Positions 24,596 to 39,062 of a DNA stretch of 64,000 bases are shown piece by piece. The translations under genes and the position numbers were made by a program. Source of the stretch: Euonymus europaeus (taxonomy: Eukaryota; Streptophyta; Magnoliopsida; Celastrales; Celastraceae); assembly GCA_963580455.1 (NCBI GenBank), contig OY756970.1, forward strand, positions 8,122,001-8,186,000. The letters are read 5' to 3'. The notes below the pieces were generated by a model. That model saw nothing but the letters and a program-made list of their open reading frames with translations, was not told the origin of the DNA and did not search any database. How positions within the stretch are numbered: the stretch's first letter is position 1; every line of letters starts with the position of its first letter.

Positions 24596-27500
24596 GTTCT
24601 TCTATGTCAAATTTTACGAGTATATGCTTCCTAGATTATTTCGATGCGAAAACACCAACTTTTTATGACAAATGGACAAAACCGTTAAAAGATCCTCCAT
24701 AGAGATAGTTGAGGAACTTCAAATCATCAAAGTTGCTCGGTGTACACTTTTTATTGTTCTTCTATGTCAAATTTTACGAGTATATGCTTCCTAGATTATT
24801 TCGATGCGAAAACACCAACTTTATAAGACAAATGGACAAAAACGTTAAAAGATCCTCCATAGAGATAGTTGAGGAACTTCGAATCATCAAAGTTGCTCGG
24901 TGTACACTTTTTATTGTTCTTCTATGTCAAATTTTACGAGTATAAGCTTCCTAGATTATTTCGATGCGAAAACAACAACTTTATAAGACAATGGACAAAA
25001 ACGTTAAAAGATCCTCCATAGAGATAGTTGAGGAACTTCGAATCATCAAAGTTGCTCGGTGTACACTTTTTATTGTTCTTCTATGTCAAATTTTACGAGC
25101 ATAAGCTTCCTAGATTATTTCGATGCCAATACCCCAACTTTCAATGACAAATGGACAAAACCGTTAAAAGCTCCTCTATAGAGTGAGTTGAGCAACTCCG
25201 GACTATCAAAGTTGCTCGTTGTACAGTTTTTATTGTTCTTCTATACCAAATTTTACGAGTATAAGCTTCCTAGATTATTTCGATGCCAAAACCCCAACTT
25301 TTTATGACAAATGGACAAAACCGTTACAAGATCCTCCATAGAGATAGTTGAGGAACTTCAAATCATCAAAGTCGCTCGGTGTACACTTTTTATTGTTCTT
25401 CTATGTCAAATTTTACGAGTATAAGCTTCCTAGATTATTTCGATGCGAAAACAACAACTTCATAAGACAAATGGACAAAAACGTTAAAAGATCCTCCATA
25501 GAGATAGTTGAGGAACTTCGAATCATCAAAGTTGCTCGGTGTACACTTTTTATTGTTCTTCTATGTCAAATTTTACGAGTATAAGCTTCCTAGATTATTT
25601 CGATGCCAAAACCCTAACATTGGATGACAAATGGATAAAACTGTTTAAAGCTCCTCGATAGAGTGAGTTGAGCAACTTCGGACTATCAAAATTGCTCGGT
25701 GTACACTTTTTATCGTTCCTCTATGTCAAATTTTACGAGTATATGCTTCCTAGATTATTTCGATGCCAAAACCCCAACTTTTTATGACAAATGGACAAAA
25801 CCGTTAAAAGATCCTCCATAGAGATAGTTGAGGAACTTCAAATCATCAAAGTTGCTCGGTGTACACTTTTTATTGTTCTTCTATGTCAAATTTTACGAGT
25901 ATATGCTTCCTAGATTATTTCGATGCGAAAACACCAACTTTATAAGACAAATGGACAAAAACGTTAAAAGATCCTCCATAGAGATAGTTGAGGAACTTCG
26001 AATCATCAAAGTTGCTCGGTGTACACTTTTTATTGTTCTTCTATGTCAAATTTTACGAGTATAAGCTTCCTGGATTATTTCGCTGCGAAAACAACAACTT
26101 TATAAGACAAATGGACAAAAACGTTAAAAGATCCTCCATAGAGATAGTTGAGGAACTTCGAATCATCAAAGTTCCTCGGTGTACACTTTTTATTTTTCTT
26201 CTATGTCAAATTTTACGAGCATAAGCTTCCTAGATTATTTCGATGCCAATACCCCAACTTTCAATTACAAATGGACAAAACCGTTAAAAGCTCCTCTATA
26301 GAGTGAGTTGAGCAACTCCGGACTATCAAAGTTGCTCGTTGTACACTTTTTATTGTTCTTCTATACCAAATTTTACGAGTATAAGCTTCCTAGATTATTT
26401 CGATGCCAAAACCCCAACTTTTTATGACAAATGGACAAAACCGTTAGAAGATCCTCCATAGAGATAGTTGAGGAACTTCAAATCATCAAAGTTGCTCGGT
26501 GTACACTTTTTATTGTTCTTCTATGTCAAATTTTACGAGTATAAGCTTCCTAGATTATTTCGATGCGAAAACACCAACTTTATAAGACAAATGGACAAAA
26601 ACGTTAAAAGATCCTCCATAGAGATAGTTGAGGAACTTCGAATCATCAAAGTTGCTCGGTGTACACTTTTTATTGTTCTTCTATGTCAAATTTTACGAGT
26701 ATAAGCTTCCTAGATTATTTCGATGCCAAAACCCCAATATTCGATGACAAATGGACAAAACCGTTAAAAGATCCTCCATAGAGATAGTTCAGGAACTTCG
26801 AATCATCAAAGTTGCTCGGTGTACACTTTTTATTGTTCTTCTATGTCAAATTTTACGAGTATATGCTTCCTAGATTATTTCGATGCCAAAACCCCAACTT
26901 TTTATGACAAATGGACAAAACCGTTAAAAGATCCTCCATAGAGATAGTTGAGGAACTTCGAATCATCAAAGTTGCTCGGTGTACACTTTTTATTGTTCTT
27001 CTATGTCAAATTTTACGAGCATAAGCTTCCTAGATTATTTCGATGCCAATACCCCAACTTTCAATGACAAATGGACAAAACCGTTAAAAGCTCCTCTATA
27101 GAGTGAGTTGAGCAACTCCGGACTATCAAAGTTGCTCGTTGTACAGTTTTTATTGTTCTTCTATACCAAATTTTACGAGTATAAGCTTCCTAGATTATTT
27201 GGATGCCAAAACCCCAACTTTTTATGACAAATGGACAAAACCGTTACAAGATCCTCCATAGAGATAGTTGAGGAACTTCAAATCATCAAAGTTGCTCGGT
27301 GTACACTTTTTATTGTTCTTCTATGTCAAATTTTACGAGTATAAGCTTCCTAGATTATTTCGATGCGAAAACAACAACTTTATAAGACAAATGGACAAAA
27401 ACGTTAAAAGATCCTCCATAGAGATAGTTGAGGAACTTCGAATCATCAAAGTTGCTCGGTGTACAGTTTTTATTGTTCTTCTATACCAAATTTTACGAGT

Positions 27501-29830
27501 ATAAGCTTCCTAGATTATTTCGATGCCAAAACCCCAACTTTCTATGACAAATGGACAAAACCGTTAAAAGATCCTCCATAGAGATAGTTGAGGAACTTCA
27601 AATCATCAAAGTTGCTCGGTGTACACTTTTTATTGTTCTTCTATGTCAAATTTTACGAGTATATGCTTCCTAGATTATTTCGATGCGAAAACACCAACTT
27701 TATAAGACAAATGGACAAAAACGTTAAAAGATCCTCCATAGAGATAGTTGAGGAACTTCGAATCATCAAAGTTGCTCGGTGTACACTTTTTATTGTTCTT
27801 CTATGTCAAATTTTACGAGTATAAGCTTCCTAGATTATTTCGCTGCGAAAACAACAACTTTATAAGACAAATGGACAAAAACGTTAAAAGATCCTCCATA
27901 GAGATAGTTGAGGAACTTCGAATCATCAAAGTTCCTCGGTGTACACTTTTTATTTTTCTTCTATGTCAAATTTTACGAGCATAAGCTTCCTAGATTATTT
28001 CGATGCCAATACCCCAACTTTCAATTACAAATGGACAAAACCGTTAAAAGCTCCTCTATAGAGTGAGTTGAGCAACTCCGGACTATCAAAGTTGCTCGTT
28101 GTACACTTTTTATTGTTCTTCTATACCAAATTTTACGAGTATAAGCTTCCTAGATTATTTGGATGCCAAAACCCCAACTTTTTATGACAAATGGACAAAA
28201 CCGTTAGAAGATCCTCCATAGAGATAGTTGAGGAACTTCAAATCATCAAAGTTGCTCGGTGTACACTTTTTATTGTTCTTCTATGTCAAATTTTACGAGT
28301 ATAAGCTTCCTAGATTATTTCGATGCGAAAACACCAACTTTATAAGACAAATGGACAAAAACGTTAAAAGATCCTCCATAGAGATAGTTGAGGAACTTCG
28401 AATCATCAAAGTTGCTCGGTGTACACTTTTTATTGTTCTTCTATGTCAAATTTTACGAGTATAAGCTTCCTAGATTATTTCGATGCCAAAACCCCAATAT
28501 TCGATGACAAATGGACAAAACCGTTAAAAGATCCTCCATAGAGATAGTTCAGGAACTTCGAATCATCAAAGTTGCTCGGTGTACACTTTTTATTGTTCTT
28601 CTATGTCAAATTTTACGAGTATATGCTTCCTAGATTATTTCGATGCCAAAACCCCAACTTTTTATGACAAATGGACAAAACCGTTAAAAGATCCTCCATA
28701 GAGATAGTTGAGGAACTTCAAATCATCAAAGTTGCTCGGTGTACACTTTTTATTGTTCTTCTATGTCAAATTTTACGAGTATATGCTTCCTAGATTATTT
28801 CGATGCGAAAACACCAACTTTATAAGACAAATGGACAAAAACGTTAAAAGATCCTCTATAGAGATAGTTGAGGAACTTCGAATCATCAAACTTGCTCGGT
28901 GTACACTTTTTATTGTTCTTCTATGTCAAATTTTACGAGTATAAGCTTCCTAGATTATTTCGATGCGAAAACAACAACTTTATAAGACAAATGGACAAAA
29001 ACGTTAAAAGATCCTCTATAGAGATAGTTGAGGAACTTCGAGCAACTTTTACGAGCATAAGCTTCCTAGATTATTTCGATGCCAATACCCCAACTTTCAA
29101 TGACAAATGGACAAAACCGTTAAAAGCTCCTCTATAGAGTGCGTTGAGCAACTCCTGACTATCAAAGTTGCTCGTTGTACACTTTTTATTGTTCTTCTAT
29201 ACCAAATTTTACGAGTATAAGCTTCCTAGATTATTTCGATGCCAAAACCCCAACTTTCTATGACAAATGGACAAAACCGTTAAAAGATCCTCCATAGAGA
29301 TAGTTGAGGAACTTCAAATCATCAAAGTTGCTCGGTGTACACTTTTTATTGTTCTTCTATGTCAAATTTTACGAGTATATGCTTCCTAGATTATTTCGAT
29401 GCGAAAACACCAACTTTATAAGACAAATGGACAAAAACGTTAAAAGATCCTCCATAGAGATAGTTGAGGAACTTCGAATCATCAAAGTTGCTCGGTGTAC
29501 ACTTTTTATTGTTCTTCTATGTCAAATTTTACGAGTATAAGCTTCCTAGATTATTTCGATGCGAAAACAACAACTTTATAAGACAAATGGACAAAAACGT
29601 TAAAAGATCCTCCATAGAGATAGTTGAGGAACTTCGAATCATCAAAGTTGCTCGGTGTACACTTTTTATTGTTCTTCTATGTCAAATTTTACGAGTATAA
29701 GCTTCCTAGATTATTTCGATGCCAAAACCCCAACATTCGATGACAAATGTACAAAACCGTTTAAAGCTCCTCGATAGAGTGAGTTGAGTAACTTCGGACT
29801 ATCAAAATTGCTCGGTGTACACTTTTTATC
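24596..29830. repeat. HOR-B copy 2 (33-mer, 5235 bp)
   Basis: Collinear with copy 1, with the 44-bp deletion at 29036-29055 and the extra single-base deletion at 24986-24994. It differs from copy 1 by several private bases that it shares with later M10 modules: 'aaagtcgctcgg' near 25370, 'cattggatg' near 25619, 'ggataaaactg' near 25635. These place copy 2, not copy 1, closest to the M10 lineage. Confidence 0.88.
28915..29190. repeat. Fused dimer with 44-bp deletion, second copy
   Basis: Identical junction (29036-29055) and flanking private changes, 5235 bp after the first copy. Confidence 0.92.
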
Positions 29831-31428
29831 GTTCTTCTATGTCAAATTTTACGAGTATATGCTTCCTAGATTATTTCGATGCGAAAACACCAACTTTTTA
29901 TGACAAATGGACAAAACCGTTAAAAGATCCTCCATAGAGATAGTTGAGGAACTTCAAATCATCAAAGTTGCTCGGTGTACACTTTTTATTGTTCTTCTAT
30001 GTCAAATTTTACGAGTATATGCTTCCTAGATTATTTCGATGCGAAAACACCAACTTTATAAGACAAATGGACAAAAACGTTAAAAGATCCTCCATAGAGA
30101 TAGTTGAGGAACTTCGAATCATCAAAGTTGCTCGGTGTACACTTTTTATTGTTCTTCTATGTCAAATTTTACGAGTATAAGCTTCCTAGATTATTTCGAT
30201 GCGAAAACAACAACTTTATAAGACAATGGACAAAAACGTTAAAAGATCCTCCATAGAGATAGTTGAGGAACTTCGAATCATCAAAGTTGCTCGGTGTACA
30301 CTTTTTATTGTTCTTCTATGTCAAATTTTACGAGCATAAGCTTCCTAGATTATTTCGATGCCAATACCCCAACTTTCAATGACAAATGGACAAAACCGTT
30401 AAAAGCTCCTCTATAGAGTGAGTTGAGCAACTCCGGACTATCAAAGTTGCTCGTTGTACAGTTTTTATTGTTCTTCTATACCAAATTTTACGAGTATAAG
30501 CTTCCTAGATTATTTCGATGCCAAAACCCCAACTTTTTATGACAAATGGACAAAACCGTTACAAGATCCTCCATAGAGATAGTTGAGGAACTTCAAATCA
30601 TCAAAGTCGCTCGGTGTACACTTTTTATTGTTCTTCTATGTCAAATTTTACGAGTATAAGCTTCCTAGATTATTTCGATGCGAAAACAACAACTTCATAA
30701 GACAAATGGACAAAAACGTTAAAAGATCCTCCATAGAGATAGTTGAGGAACTTCGAATCATCAAAGTTGCTCGGTGTACACTTTTTATTGTTCTTCTATG
30801 TCAAATTTTACGAGTATAAGCTTCCTAGATTATTTCGATGCCAAAACCCTAACATTGGATGACAAATGGATAAAACTGTTTAAAGCTCCTCGATAGAGTG
30901 AGTTGAGCAACTTCGGACTATCAAAATTGCTCGGTGTACACTTTTTATCGTTCCTCTATGTCAAATTTTACGAGTATATGCTTCCTAGATTATTTCGATG
31001 CCAAAACCCCAACTTTTTATGACAAATGGACAAAACCGTTAAAAGATCCTCCATAGAGATAGTTGAGGAACTTCAAATCATCAAAGTTGCTCGGTGTACA
31101 CTTTTTATTGTTCTTCTATGTCAAATTTTACGAGTATATGCTTCCTAGATTATTTCGATGCGAAAACACCAACTTTATAAGACAAATGGACAAAAACGTT
31201 AAAAGATCCTCCATAGAGATAGTTGAGGAACTTCGAACCATTAAAGTTGCTCGGTGTACACTTTTTATTGTTCTTCTATGTCAGATTTTACGAGTATAAG
31301 CTTCCTAGATTATTTCGCTGCGAAAACAACAACTTTATAAGACAAATGGAAAAAACGTTAAAAGATCCTCCATAGAGATAGTTGAGGAACTTCGAATCAT
31401 CAAAGTTCCTCGGTGTACACTTTTTATT
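29831..31428. repeat. Module M10, copy 1 (10-mer, 1598 bp)
   Basis: Equivalent to the first ten monomers of HOR-B, with two single-base deletions ('agacaatgg' at 30221, 'tggaaaaaacg' at about 31348) that make 1600 into 1598. Diagnostic bases are 'aaagtcgctcgg', 'cattggatg', 'gaaccattaaag' (31237) and 'gtcagatttt' (31281). It ends just before 'tttcttctat' at 31429. Confidence 0.88.
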
Positions 31429-34400
31429 TTTCTTCTATGTCAAATTTTACGAGCATAAGCTTCCTAGATTATTTCGATGCCAATACCCCAACTTTCAATG
31501 ACAAATGGACAAAACCGTTAAAAGCTCCTCTATAGAGTGAGTTGAGCAACTCCGGACTATCAAAGTTGCTCGTTGTACACTTTTTATTGTTCTTCGATAC
31601 CAAATTTTACGAGTATAAGCTTCCTAGATTATTTCGATGCCAAAACCCCAACTTTTTATGACAAATGGACAAAACCGTTAGAAGATCCTCCATAGAGATA
31701 GTTGAGGAACTTCAAATCATCAAAGTTGCTCGGTGTACACTTTTTATTGTTCTTCTATGTCAAATTTTACGAGTATAAGCTTCCTAGATTATTTCGATGC
31801 GAAAACACCAACTTTATAAGACAAATGGACAAAAACGTTAAAAGATCCTCCATAGAGATAGTTGAGGAATTTCGAATCATCAAAGTTGCTCGGTCTACAC
31901 TTTTTATTGTTCTTCTATGTCAAATTTTACGAGTATAAGCTTCCTAGATTATTTCGATGCCAAAACCCCAACATTCGATGACAAATCGACAAAACCGTTA
32001 AAAGATCCTCCATAGAGATAGTTCAGGAACTTCGAATCATCAAAGTTGCTCGGTGTACACTTTTTATTGTTCTTCTATGTCAAATTTTACGAGTATATGC
32101 TTCCTAGATTATTTCGATGCCAAAACCCCAACTTTTTATGACAAATGGACAAAACCGTTAAAAGATCCTCCGTAGAGATAGTTGAGGAACTTCAAATCAT
32201 CAAAGTTGCTCGGTGTACACTTTTTATTGTTCTTCTATGTCAAATTTTACGAGTATATGCTTCCTAGATTATTTCGATGCGAAAACACCAACTTTATAAG
32301 ACAAATGGACAAAACCGTTAAAAGATCCTCCATAGAGATGGTTGAGGAACTTCGAATCATCAAAGTTGCTCGGTGTACACTTTTTATTATTCTTCTATGT
32401 CAAATTTTACGAGTATAAGCTTCCTAGATTATTTCGATGCGAAAACAACAACTTTATAAGACAAATGGACAAAAACGTTAAAAGATCCTCCATAGAGATA
32501 GTTGAGGAACTTCGAATCATCAAAGTTGCTCGGTGTACACTTTTTATTGTTCTTCTATGTCAAATTTTACGAGCATAAGCTTCCTAGATTATTTCGATGC
32601 CAATACCCCAACTTTCAATGACAAATGGACAAAACCGTTAAAAGCTCCTCCATAGAGTGAGTTGAGCAACTCCGGACTATCAAAGTTGCTCGTTGTACAG
32701 TTTTTATTGTTCTTCTATACCAAATTTTACGAGTATAAGCTTCCTAGATTATTTGGATGCCAAAACCCCAACTTTTTATGACAAATGGACAAAACCGTTA
32801 CAAGATCCTCCATAGAGATAGTTGAGGAACTTCAAATCATCAAAGTTGCTCGGTGTACACTTTTTATTGTTCTTCTATGTCAAATTTTACGAGTATAAGC
32901 TTCCTAGATTATTTCGATGCGAAAACAACAACTTTATAAGACAAATGGACAAAAACGTTAAAAGATCCTCCATAGAGATAGTTGAGGAACTTCGAATCAT
33001 CAAAGTTGCTCGGTGTACACTTTTTATTGTTCTTCTATGTCAAATTTTACGAGTATAAGCTTCCTAGATTATTTCGATGCCAAAACCCCAACATTCGATG
33101 ACAAATGGACAAAACCGTTTAAAGCTCCTCGATAGAGTGAGTTGAGCAACTTCGGACTATCAAAATTGCTCGGTGTACACTTTTTATCGTTCCTCTATGT
33201 CAAATTTTACGAGTATATGCTTCCTAGATTATTTCGATGCCAAAACCCCAACTTTTTATGACAAATGGACAAAACCGTTAAAAGATCCTCCATAGAGATA
33301 GTTGAGGAACTTCAAATCATCAAAGTTGCTCGGTGTACACTTTTTATTGTTCTTCTATGTCAAATTTTACGAGTATATGCTTCGTAGATTATTTCGATGC
33401 GAAAACACCAACTTTATAAGACAAATGGACAAAAACGTTAAAAGATCCTCCATAGAGATAGTTGAGGAACTTCGAATCATCAAAGTTGCTCGGTGTACAC
33501 TTTTTATTGTTCTTCTATGTCAAATTTTACGAGTATAAGCTTCCTGGATTATTTCGCTGCGAAAACAACAACTTTATAAGACAAATGGACAAAAACGTTA
33601 AAAGATCCTCCATAGAGATAGTTGAGGAACTTCGAATCATCAAAGTTCCTCGGTGTACACTTTTTATTTTTCTTCTATGTCAAATTTTACGAGCATAAGC
33701 TTCCTAGATTATTTCGATGCCAATACCCCAACTTTCAATTACAAATGGACAAAACCGTTAAAAGCTCCTCTATAGAGTGAGTTGAGCAACTCCGGACTAT
33801 CAAAGTTGCTCGTTGTACACTTTTTATTGTTCTTCTATACCAAATTTTACGAGTATAAGCTTCCTAGATTATTTCGATGCCAAAACCCCAACTTTTTATG
33901 ACAAATGGACAAAACCGTTAGAAGATCCTCCATAGAGATAGTTGAGGAACTTCAAATCATCAAAGTTGCTCGGTGTACACTTTTTATTGTTCTTCTATGT
34001 CAAATTTTACGAGTATAAGCTTCCTAGATTATTTCGATGCGAAAACACCAACTTTATAAGACAAATGGACAAAAACGTTAAAAGATCCTCCATAGAGATA
34101 GTTGAGGAACTTCGAATCATCAAAGTTGCTCGGTGTACACTTTTTATTGTTCTTCTATGTCAAATTTTACGAGTATAAGCTTCCTAGATTATTTCGATGC
34201 CAAAACCCCAATATTCGATGACAAATGGACAAAACCGTTAAAAGATCCTCCATAGAGATAGTTCAGGAACTTCGAATCATCAAAGTTGCTCGGTGTACAC
34301 TTTTTATTGTTCTTCTATGTCAAATTTTACGAGTATATGCTTCCTAGATTATTTCGATGCCAAAACCCCAACTTTTTATGACAAATGGACAAAACCGTTA

Positions 34401-37304
34401 AAAGATCCTCCATAGAGATAGTTGAGGAACTTCGAATCATCAAAGTTGCTCGGTGTACACTTTTTATTGTTCTTCTATGTCAAATTTTACGAGCATAAGC
34501 TTCCTAGATTATTTCGATGCCAATACCCCAACTTTCAATGACAAATGGACAAAACCGTTAAAAGCTCCTCTATAGAGTGAGTTGAGCAACTCCGGACTAT
34601 CAAAGTTGCTCGTTGTACAGTTTTTATTGTTCTTCTATACCAAATTTTACGAGTATTAGCTTCCTAGATTATTTGGATGCCAAAACCCCAACTTTTTATG
34701 ACAAATGGACAAAACCGTTACAAGATCCTCCATAGAGATAGTTGAGGAACTTCAAATCATCAAAGTTGCTCGGTGTACACTTTTTATTGTTCTTCTATGT
34801 CAAATTTTACGAGTATAAGCTTCCTAGATTATTTCGATGCGAAAACAACAACTTTATAAGACAAATGGACAAAAACGTTAAAAGATCCTCCATAGAGATA
34901 GTTGAGGAACTTCGAATCATCAAAGTTGCTCGGTGTACAGTTTTTATTGTTCTTCTATACCAAATTTTACGAGTATAAGCTTCCTAGATTATTTCGATGC
35001 CAAAACCCCAACTTTCTATGACAAATGGACAAAACCGTTAAAAGATCCTCCATAGAGATAGTTGAGGAACTTCAAATCATCAAAGTTGCTCGGTGTACAC
35101 TTTTTATTGTTCTTCTATGTCAAATTTTACGAGTATATGCTTCCTAGATTATTTCGATGCGAAAACACCAACTTTATAAGACAAATGGACAAAAACGTTA
35201 AAAGATCCTCCATAGAGATAGTTGAGGAACTTCGAATCATCAAAGTTGCTCGGTGTACACTTTTTATTGTTCTTCTATGTCAAATTTTACGAGTATAAGC
35301 TTCCTAGATTATTTCGCTGCGAAAACAACAACTTTATAAGACAAATGGACAAAAACGTTAAAAGATCCTCCATAGAGATAGTTGAGGAACTTCGAATCAT
35401 CAAAGTTCCTCGGTGTACACTTTTTATTTTTCTTCTATGTCAAATTTTACGAGCATAAGCTTCCTAGATTATTTCGATGCCAATACCCCAACTTTCAATT
35501 ACAAATGGACAAAACCGTTAAAAGCTCCTCTATAGAGTGAGTTGAGCAACTCCGGACTATCAAAGTTGCTCGTTGTACACTTTTTATTGTTCTTCTATAC
35601 CAAATTTTACGAGTATAAGCTTCCTAGATTATTTGGATGCCAAAACCCCAACTTTTTATGACAAATGGACAAAACCGTTAGAAGATCCTCCATAGAGATA
35701 GTTGAGGAACTTCAAATCATCAAAGTTGCTCGGTGTACACTTTTTATTGTTCTTCTATGTCAAATTTTACGAGTATAAGCTTCCTAGATTATTTCGATGC
35801 GAAAACACCAACTTTATAAGACAAATGGACAAAAACGTTAAAAGATCCTCCATAGAGATAGTTGAGGAACTTCGAATCATCAAAGTTGCTCGGTGTACAC
35901 TTTTTATTGTTCTTCTATGTCAAATTTTACGAGTATAAGCTTCCTAGATTATTTCGATGCCAAAACCCCAATATTCGATGACAAATGGACAAAACCGTTA
36001 AAAGATCCTCCATAGAGATAGTTCAGGAACTTCGAATCATCAAAGTTGCTCGGTGTACACTTTTTATTGTTCTTCTATGTCAAATTTTACGAGTATATGC
36101 TTCCTAGATTATTTCGATGCCAAAACCCCAACTTTTTATGACAAATGGACAAAACCGTTAAAAGATCCTCCATAGAGATAGTTGAGGAACTTCAAATCAT
36201 CAAAGTTGCTCGGTGTACACTTTTTATTGTTCTTCTATGTCAAATTTTACGAGTATATGCTTCCTAGATTATTTCGATGCGAAAACACCAACTTTATAAG
36301 ACAAATGGACAAAAACGTTAAAAGATCCTCTATAGAGATAGTTGAGGAACTTCGAATCATCAAACTTGCTCGGTGTACACTTTTTATTGTTCTTCTATGT
36401 CAAATTTTACGAGTATAAGCTTCCTAGATTATTTCGATGCGAAAACAACAACTTTATAAGACAAATGGACAAAAACGTTAAAAGATCCTCTATAGAGATA
36501 GTTGAGGAACTTCGAGCAACTTTTACGAGCATAAGCTTCCTAGATTATTTCGATGCCAATACCCCAACTTTCAATGACAAATGGACAAAACCGTTAAAAG
36601 CTCCTCTATAGAGTGCGTTGAGCAACTCCTGACTATCAAAGTTGCTCGTTGTACACTTTTTATTGTTCTTCTATACCAAATTTTACGAGTATAAGCTTCC
36701 TAGATTATTTCGATGCCAAAACCCCAACTTTCTATGACAAATGGACAAAACCGTTAAAAGATCCTCCATAGAGATAGTTGAGGAACTTCAAATCATCAAA
36801 GTTGCTCGGTGTACACTTTTTATTGTTCTTCTATGTCAAATTTTACGAGTATATGCTTCCTAGATTATTTCGATGCGAAAACACCAACTTTATAAGACAA
36901 ATGGACAAAAACGTTAAAAGATCCTCCATAGAGATAGTTGAGGAACTTCGAATCATCAAAGTTGCTCGGTGTACACTTTTTATTGTTCTTCTATGTCAAA
37001 TTTTACGAGTATAAGCTTCCTAGATTATTTCGATGCGAAAACAACAACTTTATAAGACAAATGGACAAAAACGTTAAAAGATCCTCCATAGAGATAGTTG
37101 AGGAACTTCGAATCATCAAAGTTGCTCGGTGTACACTTTTTATTGTTCTTCTATGTCAAATTTTACGAGTATAAGCTTCCTAGATTATTTCGATGCCAAA
37201 ACCCCAACATTCGATGACAAATGTACAAAACCGTTTAAAGCTCCTCGATAGAGTGAGTTGAGTAACTTCGGACTATCAAAATTGCTCGGTGTACACTTTT
37301 TATC
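31429..37304. repeat. Block C37, copy 1 (37-mer, 5876 bp)
   Basis: Thirty-seven monomers less 44 bp. The first eight (31429-32708) continue HOR-B slot 11 onward; at 32709 the order jumps back to HOR-B slot 5 and runs to slot 33. From 32709 it is collinear with HOR-B copy 1 at an offset of 12709, for example 20113/32822, 20593/33302 and 21233/33942. Private bases such as 'tttttattat' (32385), 'cttcgtagatt' (33381) and 'gtattagc' (34653) reappear in copy 2. Confidence 0.88.
36389..36664. repeat. Fused dimer with 44-bp deletion, third copy
   Basis: Identical junction (36510-36529), 7474 bp after the second copy; the longer offset reflects the 14-monomer expansion in the composite zone. Confidence 0.92.
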
Positions 37305-38902
37305 GTTCTTCTATGTCAAATTTTACGAGTATATGCTTCCTAGATTATTTCGATGCGAAAACACCAACTTTTTATGACAAATGGACAAAACCGTTAAAAG
37401 ATCCTCCATAGAGATAGTTGAGGAACTTCAAATCATCAAAGTTGCTCGGTGTACACTTTTTATTGTTCTTCTATGTCAAATTTTACGAGTATATGCTTCC
37501 TAGATTATTTCGATGCGAAAACACCAACTTTATAAGACAAATGGACAAAAACGTTAAAAGATCCTCCATAGAGATAGTTGAGGAACTTCGAATCATCAAA
37601 GTTGCTCGGTGTACACTTTTTATTGTTCTTCTATGTCAAATTTTACGAGTATAAGCTTCCTAGATTATTTCGATGCGAAAACAACAACTTTATAAGACAA
37701 TGGACAAAAACGTTAAAAGATCCTCCATAGAGATAGTTGAGGAACTTCGAATCATCAAAGTTGCTCGGTGTACACTTTTTATTGTTCTTCTATGTCAAAT
37801 TTTACGAGCATAAGCTTCCTAGATTATTTCGATGCCAATACCCCAACTTTCAATGACAAATGGACAAAACCGTTAAAAGCTCCTCTATAGAGTGAGTTGC
37901 GCAACTCCGGACTATCAAAGTTGCTCGTTGTACAGTTTTTATTGTTCTTCTATACCAAATTTTACGAGTATAAGCTTCCTAGATTATTTCGATGCCAAAA
38001 CCCCAACTTTTTATGACAAATGGACAAAACCGTTACAAGATCCTCCATAGAGATAGTTGAGGAACTTCAAATCATCAAAGTCGCTCGGTGTACACTTTTT
38101 ATTGTTCTTCTATGTCAAATTTTACGAGTATAAGCTTCCTAGATTATTTCGATGCGAAAACAACAACTTCATAAGACAAATGGACAAAAACGTTAAAAGA
38201 TCCTCCATAGAGATAGTTGAGGAACTTCGAATCATCAAAGTTGCTCGGTGTACACTTTTTATTGTTCTTCTATGTCAAATTTTACGAGTATAAGCTTCCT
38301 AGATTATTTCGATGCCAAAACCCTAACATTGGATGACAAATGGATAAAACTGTTTAAAGCTCCTCGATAGAGTGAGTTGAGCAACTTCGGACTATCAAAA
38401 TTGCTCGGTGTACACTTTTTATCGTTCCTCTATGTCAAATTTTACGAGTATATGCTTCCTAGATTATTTCGATGCCAAAACCCCAACTTTTTATGACAAA
38501 TGGACAAAACCGTTAAAAGATCCTCCATAGAGATAGTTGAGGAACTTCAAATCATCAAAGTTGCTCGGTGTACACTTTTTATTGTTCTTCTATGTCAAAT
38601 TTTACGAGTATATGCTTCCTAGATTATTTCGATGCGAAAACACCAACTTTATAAGACAAATGGACAAAAACGTTAAAAGATCCTCCATAGAGATAGTTGA
38701 GGAACTTCGAACCATTAAAGTTGCTCGGTGTACACTTTTTATTGTTCTTCTATGTCAGATTTTACGAGTATAAGCTTCCTAGATTATTTCGCTGCGAAAA
38801 CAACAACTTTATAAGACAAATGGAAAAAACGTTAAAAGATCCTCCATAGAGATAGTTGAGGAACTTCGAATCATCAAAGTTCCTCGGTGTACACTTTTTA
38901 TT
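37305..38902. repeat. Module M10, copy 2 (1598 bp)
   Basis: Same ten monomers and the same two single-base deletions (37695, about 38825) as the first copy, plus a private 'gagttgcgcaactcc' near 37895 that is shared with the M10 at 46217. It ends at a D-type monomer instead of the expected B. Confidence 0.88.
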
Positions 38903-39062
38903 GTTCTTCTATGTCAAATTTTACGAGTATAAGCTTCCTTGATTAGTTCGATGCTAAAACCCCAACTTTCTATGACAAATGGACAAAACCGTTAAAAGAT
39001 CCTCCATAGAGATAGTTGAGGAACTTCAAATCATCAAAGTTGCTCGGTGTACACTTTTTATT
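38903..39062. repeat. D-type monomer
   Basis: Carries 'cttccttgattagttcgatgc' type changes: 'ccttgatt', 'agttcg' and 'gatgctaaaacc', with 'ctttctatg'. It has a 'gtcaaatttt' start. Confidence 0.88.
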
